Assembly: GCA_039964455.1 (NCBI GenBank)
Contig: JBDVXK010000004.1
Location: 248,001-312,000, forward strand
DNA length: 64,000 nucleotides
Direction: 5' to 3'
Source: CALJFL01 sp039964455
GTDB taxonomy: Bacteria; Pseudomonadota; Gammaproteobacteria; Pseudomonadales; Halieaceae
The notes under the pieces are model-generated. The model made no database searches. It was not told the origin of the DNA and was given only the letters and a program-made list of their open reading frames with translations. A program made the translations under genes and the position numbers. Below, piece by piece: positions 26,537 through 36,258 of this stretch (position 1 is its first letter; every line of letters starts with the position of its first letter).

Positions 26537-28081
26537 TCAGTCGCTGTCGCGCCAGAATGTCAGGTACAGCAGCAACATGATTGCCAGCGCCAGTCCGCTA
26601 CCGCCAACTACAACTGCTGAGCCGAAGCTGGAGAAAGGTGTCTGTCCCAGCATTACTTCGGCCTTGCCATGCAGGGTGGTCGTGACAAATTGCTCGCTCT
26701 GGCTGACTACCTGTCCGCGGTGATCGATGATGGCCGACACGCCGTTGTTGGTGCCGCGCAACATATAGCGGCCGTTTTCCAGCGCACGCATACGCGCCAT
26801 TTGCAGGTGTTGCAGCGGGCCGATTGAGTTTCCGAACCAGCTGTCGTTGCTGATGGTGATTAACAGGTCGGCGTCTCTGGCAGCCTTGGCGACCAGATCC
26901 GGGTAGACCACCTCGTAACAGATGAACGGCGCGACCCGATAGGAGCCTGCCCTCAGGGGCTTTTGCCCGGATGTGCCCGACGAGAAGTTTGACATGGGCA
27001 GATCAAAAAAACGGATCAGGCCGCGCAGCCAGCTTTCCAGCGGCACATATTCGCCAAAGGGCACCAGCCTTTGCTTGTCATACTTCCCGCTACCCTGACC
27101 CAGCGACAATATGCTGTTGTAGTAGGACTGGCCATCGGCAGAGCGCGTGGGAATGCCGGTGATCAGAGTGGACTCAGACTCGCTGGCTCGCGTTGCGACG
27201 TCATCGAGGAAGTCTTTTGCTCGATAGTAGGGGCTGGGTATCGCCGACTCCGGCCACAGAATAATATCGGTGCCGTAACTTTCCTCAACGGCGCTTTCGA
27301 ACTGGCTCAGGATGGGCTGGTACCAGGCCCGGTCCCATTTGTGCTCCTGCGGGATATTGGGTTGGTAAAGGGCGACCGACAGCGGATGCTCGCTGGCCCG
27401 GTCTACCCACTCTATCGGTTTGAGTACGCTGCCGCCTATCCACAGGGTGAGGATCAAGCCAACATAGGTAGTAATGGGCATCGCTTGTCGACTGCGCCAG
27501 CACAGGAACAGGCATATTCCGGTAAGCGCGCAGATAAACGACAGCCCGAACACCCCGAATATGGGCGCCCAGCCCGCTAGCCAGGTGTCGCTGTGGGCGT
27601 AGCCCAGATAGAGCCAGGGAAAGCCGGTTAGCAGCCAGCTGCGCAGCCACTCAAACAACACCCATAGTGCTGGAAAGCCCACTAACATGCCGCCAGGCAA
27701 CGGCCTGATCCAGCGCACATAGCTCCAGGCGAACAGGCTGTGTAGCAGGGCCAGCCCTGCGCAGAACAACAGTGTCAGTAAGGCGGCCAGGGGCACACTG
27801 GCGTAGCCGTAGACGTGGATGCTGACGTAAACCCAGGAGGCGCCGGAGCCGAACAAGCCCAGCCCGAAGAGCCAGCCGCGCCAGATTGCCTGCCTGCTGC
27901 TGCAACGACACAGAAGGTAGCCGTAGAGCGCGCAGCTCAGGATGCCTGCCGGCCAGAGATTGAACGGTGCCAGAGAGAGTGTCACCAGGGCGCCGGCCAG
28001 TGGTGCCAGCAATAACACCAACAGTGGGTGCAGGCTCTGCTGCGGTGGCGTAGTGGGTGAGCCTGAAGCGGTGTCGGGCAT
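26537..28081 (-). CDS. lnt: Apolipoprotein N-acyltransferase
   Basis: A 514-residue inner-membrane enzyme that adds the third acyl chain to lipoproteins. Six to eight N-terminal helices precede a nitrilase-like periplasmic domain. The catalytic triad is seen as Glu in LWPESAIPSPYY, Lys in KYDKQRLVPFGEYVP and Cys in PFICYEVVYPD. It ends with a C-terminal helix. It follows corC with eight bases between the genes, as in E. coli. Confidence 0.95.
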   Translation of the reverse strand: MPDTASGSPTTPPQQSLHPLLVLLLAPLAGALVTLSLAPFNLWPAGILSCALYGYLLCRCSSRQAIWRGWLFGLGLFGSGASWVYVSIHVYGYASVPLAALLTLLFCAGLALLHSLFAWSYVRWIRPLPGGMLVGFPALWVLFEWLRSWLLTGFPWLYLGYAHSDTWLAGWAPIFGVFGLSFICALTGICLFLCWRSRQAMPITTYVGLILTLWIGGSVLKPIEWVDRASEHPLSVALYQPNIPQEHKWDRAWYQPILSQFESAVEESYGTDIILWPESAIPSPYYRAKDFLDDVATRASESESTLITGIPTRSADGQSYYNSILSLGQGSGKYDKQRLVPFGEYVPLESWLRGLIRFFDLPMSNFSSGTSGQKPLRAGSYRVAPFICYEVVYPDLVAKAARDADLLITISNDSWFGNSIGPLQHLQMARMRALENGRYMLRGTNNGVSAIIDHRGQVVSQSEQFVTTTLHGKAEVMLGQTPFSSFGSAVVVGGSGLALAIMLLLYLTFWRDSD

Positions 28082-28089
28082 CGCCGCCG

Positions 28090-28932
28090 TCAGGCCGGTG
28101 GACGCATGCGCAAGCTATGAATCTTACGCTGGTCGGCGTTGATGACCTTGAACTCAAAGCGTTCCAGGGTGGTGGTCTCGTTGCGGGCAGGCATATAACC
28201 AAATGCCTGCAAGACCAGCCCGCCTACAGTATCGAACTCTTCGTCACTGAAGCTGGTGTTGAAGTAGCTGTTGAAGTCTTCTATTGGAGTCAGCGCCTTG
28301 ATGAAAAAATCCTGGTCGCTGATCTTGCGAATAAACTGGTCTTCTTCAGCGTCGGTCTCATCTTCAATTTCGCCGACGATCTCCTCGAGTACGTCTTCGA
28401 TAGTGACAAGTCCCGCGACGCCGCCGTATTCGTCGATGACGATGGCCATGTGATTACGGTTTTCGCGAAATTCGCGCAGCAGCACGTTCAGTCGCTTGCT
28501 CTCCGGTACCACCACGGTTGGGCGTAGCAAATCGGTGATCTGCAGGTCGTTGTGTTCCTGGTCAAGAATTAGCGGCAGCAGATCCTTGGCCAGCAGAATG
28601 CCCAGAACATCATCGTTGCTGTCGCCCACCACAGGGTAGCGCGAGTGAGCTGCCCGGATTATCTGCGGCAGGATTTCTTTCAGGGTTTGCTCAGCTTTTA
28701 TGACCACCATTTGTGAGCGCGGAATCATAATATCGCGGGCCTGCATGTCGCTGACCTGCATCGCGCCTTCGATGATGCTGCGGGCATCTTCATCAATCAC
28801 CTCGTTCTCGGCGGCCACCGACAACACGTCTTGCAAGTCTTCACGGGTTCTGGGTTCAGAGGAAAACAGGTGAGTAATTTTGTCGAGCCAGGAGCGTTCC
28901 TCCGGCTCGTTGCTAAATCGGTCTTCAGTCAT
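28090..28932 (-). CDS. corC: CorC/HlyC family protein with CBS domains (YbeX)
   Basis: A 280-residue soluble protein with two CBS domains (from about 65 to 190, including RDIMIPRSQMVVI and VVIDEYGGVAGLVTIEDVLEEIVGEI) and a C-terminal transporter-associated domain (DTVGGLVLQAFGYMP). CorC/YbeX has been linked to magnesium and cobalt resistance and to ribosome metabolism. It sits between ybeY and lnt as usual. Confidence 0.93.
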   Translation of the reverse strand: MTEDRFSNEPEERSWLDKITHLFSSEPRTREDLQDVLSVAAENEVIDEDARSIIEGAMQVSDMQARDIMIPRSQMVVIKAEQTLKEILPQIIRAAHSRYPVVGDSNDDVLGILLAKDLLPLILDQEHNDLQITDLLRPTVVVPESKRLNVLLREFRENRNHMAIVIDEYGGVAGLVTIEDVLEEIVGEIEDETDAEEDQFIRKISDQDFFIKALTPIEDFNSYFNTSFSDEEFDTVGGLVLQAFGYMPARNETTTLERFEFKVINADQRKIHSLRMRPPA

Positions 28933-28938
28933 ATCGGC

Positions 28939-29415
28939 TCAGTGCTCCTCGATCCGGTAACCGGTGTAGGGACACGGGTAGTCAAGCTGTTTGAGAATGT
29001 GGGTTTCAAGCGCTTCCATGCGGGCGGCGTCGGTATCGTCTATATGATCATAGCCCAGCAGGTGCAAGGTGCCATGTATGGTCATATGGGCCCAATGGGC
29101 CTGCTGTGATTTACCCTGCTCGTTAGCTTCACGGGCCACCACGGGTACGCACATTACAATGTCGCCCAATAATGGCAGCTGCAGCTCGTCGGGCAGGTCA
29201 CTGGGAAAAGACAGAACGTTGGTGGCGCCACTCTTGCCGCGGTAGTTGCTGTTGAGTTCGGTCATTTCAGCTTCATCGACCAGTCTGACACTGACTTCAA
29301 AGGCGTCGCCTTGCTCAGGGGCGCCGTTCAGGGCGCTGCTTATCCAGTGTCGTATGTCGCCCTCGTCGGGAACAGGCTCGGAACTGGCGCTCTGAATATC
29401 CACAGTCAGGTTCAT
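28939..29415 (-). CDS. ybeY: Endoribonuclease YbeY
   Basis: A 158-residue zinc endoribonuclease needed for 16S rRNA 3' end maturation and ribosome quality control. The zinc motif HxxxHxxxxxH appears as HGTLHLLGYDH. The start overlaps the phoH stop as ATGA. Confidence 0.95.
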   Translation of the reverse strand: MNLTVDIQSASSEPVPDEGDIRHWISSALNGAPEQGDAFEVSVRLVDEAEMTELNSNYRGKSGATNVLSFPSDLPDELQLPLLGDIVMCVPVVAREANEQGKSQQAHWAHMTIHGTLHLLGYDHIDDTDAARMEALETHILKQLDYPCPYTGYRIEEH

Positions 29416-30431
29416 CGTTGCGTCTTGTCGAGGCTGGCGGTGTTTTCCTCGTGGGCATCGTAGGCTTCAACAATGCGCTGAACCAGTGGGTGACGCACGA
29501 CGTCGCGGTTGGCAAACCAGGTGAAGGCCAGGCCGTCGACATCGGTCAATACCTTGCTGACATGCGTCAGGCCCGACGGGGTTCCGCGCGGAAGATCAAT
29601 CTGGGTAGCATCACCGGTAATCACCGCGGTTGACCCAAAGCCTATCCGGGTCAGGAACATTTTCATCTGCTCACGGGTTGTATTCTGTGCCTCATCGAGA
29701 ATGATGAAGGCATTATTGAGGGTACGGCCCCGCATAAATGCCAGCGGCGCGACTTCAATAATATTGCGCTCGATATATTTGTTGACCGTTTCAAAGCCCA
29801 GCATTTCGTAGAGGGCGTCATACAAGGGCCGCAGGTAGGGGTCGATTTTCTGGGTCAGGTCACCGGGCAGGAAGCCCAGTTTCTCACCGGCTTCCACTGC
29901 CGGACGCACTAACAGTATGCGGCGGACCCGCTCTTCCAGCAGTGCTTCCACACCACAGGCGACAGCCAGGTAGGTCTTGCCGGTTCCGGCCGGGCCAATA
30001 CCAAAGTTGATATCGTTGTTCTTGATCGACCGCACATACGCCTGTTGATTTTTACCTCGCGGTTTAATCGAGGAGCGTTTGGTGCGAATCACCTGTATGG
30101 CTTCGACCGTTTGCTCCAGATCGACCTCCTCAAGCTGCTCCTGGTCGATTTGCTGCAGTTGCAGGTGCAGTGACTCGGGGCTGAGGTTCACTCCCTGGCA
30201 AACCTCGGCATACAGGTGGATCAGCAGTGTGCGGGTGGTAGCGGCATTGACTGTGGGGCCGTTGATCGAAAACTGGTTGCCTCGGGCGCTGATACTCACC
30301 CCCAGGCGTTGTTCGATTTGCCGCAGGTGTGCATCAAGCTGGCCGCAAAGCAGTGCCAGGTGCCGGGTATCGTTAGGTTCCAGTGTCAGGCTTTGCTGGG
30401 TAGCAACCTGGGGTGTGGTTTCGTTATTCAA
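29412..30431 (-). CDS. ybeZ: PhoH-like ATPase YbeZ
   Basis: A 339-residue P-loop protein with Walker A GPAGTGKTYLA and Walker B FIILDEAQNTT. PhoH-like proteins partner with YbeY in RNA processing. The N-terminus LEPNDTRHLALLCGQLDAHLRQIEQRLGV fits the family and requires the TTG start at 30429-30431; no in-frame ATG is available nearby. It forms an overlapping unit with ybeY and lies downstream of miaB. Confidence 0.93.
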   Translation of the reverse strand: MNNETTPQVATQQSLTLEPNDTRHLALLCGQLDAHLRQIEQRLGVSISARGNQFSINGPTVNAATTRTLLIHLYAEVCQGVNLSPESLHLQLQQIDQEQLEEVDLEQTVEAIQVIRTKRSSIKPRGKNQQAYVRSIKNNDINFGIGPAGTGKTYLAVACGVEALLEERVRRILLVRPAVEAGEKLGFLPGDLTQKIDPYLRPLYDALYEMLGFETVNKYIERNIIEVAPLAFMRGRTLNNAFIILDEAQNTTREQMKMFLTRIGFGSTAVITGDATQIDLPRGTPSGLTHVSKVLTDVDGLAFTWFANRDVVRHPLVQRIVEAYDAHEENTASLDKTQR

Positions 30432-30494
30432 ATGAGCCTGTTGCCGCTGACGGCATAAATAGAAGTTAAAAGGATATACCGGAATTCGGTGGCG

Positions 30495-31826
30495 TCAACT
30501 GCGTATCAGGGTGCCGCGCAGCGAGTTGGGCAGTGCCTCATGCACCTCCACCGTCGCAAAATCGCCGATGAGGCTGTGATCGTCGCAGGCGAAGTTCACG
30601 ACCCGGTTGTTTTCGGTGCGACCCTGCAGCTGTCCCGGGTCTTTTCTGGAAACGCCTGTCACCAGGATTTTTTCCTGTTTGCCTACCATCGCTCGGCTGA
30701 TGCGTTGGGCGTTCTGGTTGATGCGAGACTGCAGGATTTGCAGGCGCTGTTTCTTAACAGCTTCGTTTGTGTCATCGGGCAGATCTGACGCCGGCGTGCC
30801 TGGCCTGGCGCTATAGATAAAGCTGAATGAGGTATCAAAGCCTATGTCCTCAACCAGCTTCATGGTCTCTGCAAATTCGGCATCGCTCTCGCCTGGAAAG
30901 CCGATAATGAAATCGGACGAAATACTGATATTCGGGCGTATTTTGCGCAGGCGGCGAATTTTGGACTTGTACTCCAGGGCGGTGTGTCCGCGCTTCATGG
31001 CCATCAATACGCGATCGGAACCGCTCTGCACGGGCAGATGCAGGTGGTCAACCAGCTGCGGTATTTCAGCATAGGCATCGATCAGTGCATCTGAAAATTC
31101 CACCGGGTGTGAGGTGGTGTAACGAATACGCTCGATACCGGGTACTCTTGCGACCAGGCTTAGCAATTCGGCAAAGTCGACAATCTCGCCCAGGTGGTCT
31201 TCGCCGCGAAAGGCGTTCACATTTTGCCCCAGCAGGTTCACTTCCCGGACGCCACCGGCGGCCAGGTGGGCGACCTCGGCGATGACGTCATCCACCGGTC
31301 GCGATACCTCCTCACCACGGGTGTAAGGCACCACGCAAAATGTGCAGTACTTGCTGCAGCCCTCCATGATGGACACAAACGCTGTTGGGCCTTCCACTTT
31401 CGGCTCTGGCAGGCGGTCGAATTTTTCGATCTCGGGGAAGCTCACATCGACAACAAGCGTGCCGGCGGGGCCGCGCTGCTCCATCATCTCGGGCAGACGG
31501 TGCAGGGTCTGAGGCCCAAAGACCAGGTCTACATAGGGGGCCCGCTTGCCGATCTCGGCGCCTTCCTGACTGGCCACACAGCCACCCACGCCTATCACCA
31601 GATCCGGGTTTTTCTGCTTCAGGTGTTTCCATCTTCCCAGCTGATGAAAAACTTTCTCTTGCGCTTTTTCCCTTATAGAACAGGTATTTAGAAGCAATAC
31701 GTCGGCATCCTCGGGATTGTCCGTAGGCACCAGGTCATGGCTCTCTTCCAGCAGATCTCGCATGCGTGCCGAGTCGTACTCGTTCATCTGGCACCCATGG
31801 GTTTTGATGTATAGCTTCTTGCTCAC
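30495..31826 (-). CDS. miaB: tRNA-2-methylthio-N6-dimethylallyladenosine synthase
   Basis: A 443-residue radical-SAM methylthiotransferase that modifies A37 of tRNAs reading UNN codons. The N-terminal cluster cysteines are in KTHGCQMNEYDS, LLNTCSIREKA and VGGCVASQ. The radical-SAM cluster motif is CSKYCTFCVVPYTRG. A TRAM domain closes the protein. It has a GTG start at 31824-31826. Confidence 0.95.
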   Translation of the reverse strand: MSKKLYIKTHGCQMNEYDSARMRDLLEESHDLVPTDNPEDADVLLLNTCSIREKAQEKVFHQLGRWKHLKQKNPDLVIGVGGCVASQEGAEIGKRAPYVDLVFGPQTLHRLPEMMEQRGPAGTLVVDVSFPEIEKFDRLPEPKVEGPTAFVSIMEGCSKYCTFCVVPYTRGEEVSRPVDDVIAEVAHLAAGGVREVNLLGQNVNAFRGEDHLGEIVDFAELLSLVARVPGIERIRYTTSHPVEFSDALIDAYAEIPQLVDHLHLPVQSGSDRVLMAMKRGHTALEYKSKIRRLRKIRPNISISSDFIIGFPGESDAEFAETMKLVEDIGFDTSFSFIYSARPGTPASDLPDDTNEAVKKQRLQILQSRINQNAQRISRAMVGKQEKILVTGVSRKDPGQLQGRTENNRVVNFACDDHSLIGDFATVEVHEALPNSLRGTLIRS

Positions 31827-32026
31827 TTGTGCTTGCTCGCGGCGGGCCGCAGGCCTATCCTCTAGGGGTCGGAAAAGGGCAGCGGATTATACAGATTTGT
31901 GGGGTTGAAACACAGTCTGTCAGCGCTGTCCGGGCTGGCAATTCATATCGGGGGTGGTAAGATTGCCGGCCCCCGAAATCCGCAGCTATCAGGCCCGGAG
32001 TTCGAGCGTTACGGTTAGAGGAAAGA

Positions 32027-32374
32027 ATGGCAAATAATCCGGTCTACAAGGTGATCTTCCAGAACGGCAATCAGGTGTTTGAAGTGTTTGCCCAGCAGAT
32101 CTACCAGAGCGACATGTGGGGCTTTATCGAGGTGGAGGAGTTCCTGTTCGGTGAGCGCTCACAGATCCTGGTTGATCCCAGCGAAGAGAAGCTCAAAGCG
32201 GAATTCAATGGCGTAAAGCGCAGCTATATCCCACTGCAGTCTATTATTCGCATTGACGAAGTAGACAAAGAGGGCTCCGGCCGTATTTCAGAACCGCGAG
32301 GCGCCACCGAGGGCAATGTTGCCAGCTTCCCCTTTGCCGGCTTGCAGCCCGAGCAACAGGGTGGTGAGGACTAG
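32027..32374 (+). CDS. DUF1820 family protein
   Basis: A 115-residue soluble protein beginning NNPVYKVIFQNGNQVFEVFA and containing WGFIEVEEFLFGERSQILVDPSEEKLK, the DUF1820 signature found in gammaproteobacteria. Its function is unknown. GAGG precedes the ATG by about five bases. The last four bases are shared with the convergent aminotransferase gene (the palindrome CTAG). Confidence 0.88.
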   Translation: MANNPVYKVIFQNGNQVFEVFAQQIYQSDMWGFIEVEEFLFGERSQILVDPSEEKLKAEFNGVKRSYIPLQSIIRIDEVDKEGSGRISEPRGATEGNVASFPFAGLQPEQQGGED

Positions 32375-33645
32375 CCCAGTTTCTGCCTGATCGAGGCCAG
32401 CTTCACACACACCACGAAAGCATCAGCCGCTGCCTGCACTTCCGGTAAGGTCGGGTAGGTTGGCGCCAGTCTGATATTGCAATCCTCCGGGTCCTTACCA
32501 TAGGGAAACGTTGCACCTGCAGGTGTCAGTTTCACCCCGATGTCGGCGGCCAGTCGCACCACCTCAGCGGCCAACCCGGGCCTTGTATCAAAGGCGATGA
32601 AGTAACCACCCTGGGGTTGTGTCCAGCGACCCATGCCGCGCCCGGAGAGCCCCAGGTGCAAAGCGTTCAATACCACGTCGAAGCGCGGCGCGATAAGCGC
32701 AGCGTGGCCGGCCATGTGTGCCGCCAGATGCTGATCATCACGCAGCAGGCGCACATGGCGCAGCTGGTTGACCTTGTCGGGGCCGATTGTCTGGTAGCCC
32801 AGATGATTTTTCAGTGCACCCAGAATGCTTGCGCCGCTCGCCAGGAATGCAACTCCAGCGCCGGCGAAAGTTACCTTTGAGGTCGAGCCAAATTGCACAA
32901 TGCTGTCGGCGGTGTCGAGGCTTCGGGCGAAGTCACTGATAGGCGCCAGCTGTGGTGCGACGTCGCTCAGGGCATGCACCGCATAGGCGTTGTCCCACAT
33001 CACCAGGAAGTCTCCGGCAGCCTGTTTTGCAAGTGCGGCCATCCGTTCGACAGTGTCATCGTCATAGACGCAGCCTGTGGGGTTGGAAAACCGGGGTACA
33101 CACCAGATTCCCCGAATAGTGTCATCGGAGGCGACCATCGCTTCTACCACAGCCATGTCGGGGCCGGAGTCCAGCATGGGTACTGGCACCATATCGATAC
33201 CCAGGTGTTCACACACGGCGAAGTGGCGATCGTAGCCGGGGGCAGGGCACAGGAAGCGATTCTGCGCATTGTTCTGCCAGGCAGAATCAGGCCCACGCAA
33301 GCCAAAGCGCATCGCGACATCCAGCACCGTATACATCAGCGACAGGCTGCTATTGCCACCGATAAGCACTTCCTCTGGCTTGCATCCGAGAACGCCGGCA
33401 AACAAAGCCCTGGCCTCGGGTAGGCCCTCGATGCCCCCGTAGTTGCGCGTATCTGTACCGTCGGCCGCCAGGTAATTGCCCGCTAAAATGCCATCCAGTT
33501 CTGATGACAGCTCCACTTGCTCGCTGCTGGGCTTGCCCCGCGTCAGGTCCAGCGCCAGCTGCTGTTTGGCCAGCTCGGAATAGTCTGCCTCCAGCGTGTT
33601 CAGTTCTGTCTGTAGCTGCTCGTCTGATGCTTGTTCAATGTGCAC
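32371..33645 (-). CDS. Aspartate aminotransferase, type Ic (MocR-like fold)
   Basis: A 424-residue PLP enzyme of the Aminotran_MocR group (aspartate aminotransferase class Ic). It converts aspartate and 2-oxoglutarate to oxaloacetate and glutamate. Motifs seen are LDLTRGKPSSEQ near the N-terminus, NYGGIEGLPEARALFAGVLG, VPRFSNPTGCVY, VMWDNAYAVH and GSTSKVTFAGAGVAF with the PLP lysine. The start is GTG, with GAGG upstream. Confidence 0.88.
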   Translation of the reverse strand: MHIEQASDEQLQTELNTLEADYSELAKQQLALDLTRGKPSSEQVELSSELDGILAGNYLAADGTDTRNYGGIEGLPEARALFAGVLGCKPEEVLIGGNSSLSLMYTVLDVAMRFGLRGPDSAWQNNAQNRFLCPAPGYDRHFAVCEHLGIDMVPVPMLDSGPDMAVVEAMVASDDTIRGIWCVPRFSNPTGCVYDDDTVERMAALAKQAAGDFLVMWDNAYAVHALSDVAPQLAPISDFARSLDTADSIVQFGSTSKVTFAGAGVAFLASGASILGALKNHLGYQTIGPDKVNQLRHVRLLRDDQHLAAHMAGHAALIAPRFDVVLNALHLGLSGRGMGRWTQPQGGYFIAFDTRPGLAAEVVRLAADIGVKLTPAGATFPYGKDPEDCNIRLAPTYPTLPEVQAAADAFVVCVKLASIRQKLG

Positions 33646-33813
33646 CGGTAAATCCTCGCCTGTACTAAAATTGCATGATGATGTGGATACTCGCGGCGGC
33701 GATTATACCGTTGCGTCAGGCCGCTGAGTACGGCACAAATACAGCCTTCTGCTTGAAAATTACGCTCCAGGCCCCATATCTGCAGGATGAAAGCAAAAAC
33801 CGGAGTAACAGAA

Positions 33814-36237
33814 ATGAGTGAGCACGAAGAGCGCGACGACGCTGAGCTGGTCACACCAGAGGAAAACCCGAATGCGCCCGCAGTTGCTGATGAAGTGCTT
33901 CCGGATACGCTGCATCTTATGCCCATCCCCAACCGGCCCTTTTTCCCCGGGCAGGTACAGCCGGTCGCCATAAACCCGCAGGAGTGGGGCTCAACCCTGA
34001 ATGCGATAGGCGAGGTTGGCAATGGGCTGCTGGGTTTGTCCTACGTTGAGAATGCTGATGCCACGGGTACAGACCCACGCAGCTTTCCTGAAATGGGTTG
34101 TGTAGTGCGGCTGCATCGTCCGCCCGTGCAAACGGACGGCCCCGGACAATTTCTGGCTCAGGGAATAAAGCGATTTAGAATTGTTCGCTGGCTGAGCGAC
34201 AAACCGCCTTACCTGGTGCAGGTGGAGTATCCGCGCAGTCAGGGTGATCGCGATTCGGATGAGATCAAGGCCTATGCCATGGCCTTGATTAAGGAAATTA
34301 AGGAACTGCTGCCGCTCAACCCGCTGTACAGCGAAGAGCTGAAGCAGTACATGGCCAACTTCAACACCAACCAGCCCAGCTTGCTGGCGGATTTTTCCGC
34401 GGCGCTGACTACAGCCTCGGGCGATCAGTTGCAGGAGATACTCGACACACTGCCGTTGCGCTCGCGCATTGAAAAGGTGCTGACACTGCTGCGCAAGGAG
34501 CGTGAGGTCGCTGAACTGCAGGGCCAGATCACCAGCCAGGTTAACGAGAAGGTGTCAGATCAGCAGCGGGAGTTTTTCCTGCGCGAGCAACTGAAGATTA
34601 TCCAGAAAGAACTGGGCATCTCCAAAGATGATCGCACCTCCGATGCCGAAATGTTCGAGGAGCGCATTGCTGCCCTGGAGCTGCCTGAAGCTGTGGCCAA
34701 GCGTATCGAAGACGAGATGCAGAAGTTGTCTGTGCTCGAAACCGGCTCGCCGGAATATGGTGTTACTCGTAACTATCTGGATTGGGCCACCTCGGTACCC
34801 TGGGGTGTCCACTCGGAAGATAATCTGAAGTTGCCCAACGCCCGCAAGGTGTTGAACGAGCACCATGAGGGTCTGGAAGACGTTAAGGCTCGTATTCTTG
34901 AGTTTCTCGCGGTCGGTGCTTTTCGCGGCGAAATTTCAGGCTCTATCCTTTTATTGGTGGGCCCACCGGGAGTGGGGAAGACCAGCATAGGCCGGTCAGT
35001 GGCCGATGCCCTTGGCCGTGAGTTTTACCGCTTCAGTTTGGGTGGCATGCGTGACGAGGCCGAGATCAAGGGTCACAGGCGAACCTATATTGGCGCGATG
35101 CCCGGCAAGTTTGTGCAGGCGCTGAAAGAGGTGCAGGTGTCCAACCCCGTCATCATGCTGGACGAGATCGACAAGATCGGTTCTTCGTTTCGTGGTGACC
35201 CGGCTTCAGCGCTGCTTGAAGTGCTGGACCCGGAGCAGAATGGTGAGTTCCTGGATCACTATCTGGACCTGCGAGTAGATCTGTCCAAGGTGTTGTTTAT
35301 CTGTACAGCGAACCAGCTCGATACCATCCCCGGACCATTGCTGGATCGTATGGAAACGCTGCGGCTTTCCGGCTATGTTGCCGAAGAGAAACTCGGTATT
35401 GCCAAAAAGCACCTGTGGCCGAAACAGCTGGAGCGCCACGGGCTCAGTGATGAGCAGCTGAAAATTAACGATGCCGGTCTAAAGTACGTGATTGATTCCT
35501 ACTGCCGCGAGGCTGGCGTCAGGACCCTGGAAAAACAGCTGTCACGCATTATGCGCAAGTCGATTGTGCATTTGCTGGAGAGTGATGACGAGAAGATGCG
35601 AGTCGGCAAGAAGGACATTGATGACCTGCTGGGCTTGCCACCGTTCCAGCCCGATAAACCGCTACGTGGACTGGGCGTGGCCACCGGGCTTGCCTGGACT
35701 GCGATGGGGGGTGCAACACTGGCTATAGAGTCTTCACAGATTCATACCCTGAACCGGGGCTTCAAACTCACCGGTCGTTTGGGTGAGGTGATGAAAGAGT
35801 CGGCGGAGATCGCCTATAGCTATGTGATTGGTCACCTCAAGGATTACGGCTGCGACCTGGACTTCTTCGATATGAGTATGGTGCACCTGCATGTACCCGA
35901 GGGTGCCACGCCCAAAGATGGTCCCAGTGCGGGTATTACCATGGCGACCGCGCTGGTATCGCTGGCGCGCAAGGAACGTATCAAGCGGCCGTTGGCGATG
36001 ACCGGGGAATTAACACTGACCGGACAGGTGCTGCCAGTGGGTGGTATTCGGGAGAAAGTGATTGCAGCCCGGCGCAGCAAAATCATGGAGCTGATTTTGC
36101 CCCATGCTAACCGACGCGATTTTGAAGAGCTGCCGGATTACCTGGTGGAAGGCATTAACGTGCACTTTGCGCGGAACTACCGCGAGGTTTTCGAGTATGT
36201 TTTTCACGAGCATAGACTGGATAAGTCGCTGCATTGA
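33814..36237 (+). CDS. lon: ATP-dependent protease Lon
   Basis: An 807-residue serine-lysine AAA+ protease that degrades misfolded and regulatory proteins. It has an N-terminal substrate domain opening LHLMPIPNRPFFPGQVQPV, Walker A GPPGVGKTS near residue 383, and the catalytic dyad Ser705 (DGPSAGIT) and Lys748 (GIREKVIAARR). I prefer the ATG at 33814 because GGAG lies eight bases upstream; an ATG at 33787 would add nine residues. Its N-terminal domain is a little divergent from E. coli Lon. Confidence 0.95.
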   Translation: MSEHEERDDAELVTPEENPNAPAVADEVLPDTLHLMPIPNRPFFPGQVQPVAINPQEWGSTLNAIGEVGNGLLGLSYVENADATGTDPRSFPEMGCVVRLHRPPVQTDGPGQFLAQGIKRFRIVRWLSDKPPYLVQVEYPRSQGDRDSDEIKAYAMALIKEIKELLPLNPLYSEELKQYMANFNTNQPSLLADFSAALTTASGDQLQEILDTLPLRSRIEKVLTLLRKEREVAELQGQITSQVNEKVSDQQREFFLREQLKIIQKELGISKDDRTSDAEMFEERIAALELPEAVAKRIEDEMQKLSVLETGSPEYGVTRNYLDWATSVPWGVHSEDNLKLPNARKVLNEHHEGLEDVKARILEFLAVGAFRGEISGSILLLVGPPGVGKTSIGRSVADALGREFYRFSLGGMRDEAEIKGHRRTYIGAMPGKFVQALKEVQVSNPVIMLDEIDKIGSSFRGDPASALLEVLDPEQNGEFLDHYLDLRVDLSKVLFICTANQLDTIPGPLLDRMETLRLSGYVAEEKLGIAKKHLWPKQLERHGLSDEQLKINDAGLKYVIDSYCREAGVRTLEKQLSRIMRKSIVHLLESDDEKMRVGKKDIDDLLGLPPFQPDKPLRGLGVATGLAWTAMGGATLAIESSQIHTLNRGFKLTGRLGEVMKESAEIAYSYVIGHLKDYGCDLDFFDMSMVHLHVPEGATPKDGPSAGITMATALVSLARKERIKRPLAMTGELTLTGQVLPVGGIREKVIAARRSKIMELILPHANRRDFEELPDYLVEGINVHFARNYREVFEYVFHEHRLDKSLH

Positions 36238-36258
36238 TCCCCCTGGCAGGGCAAGCCC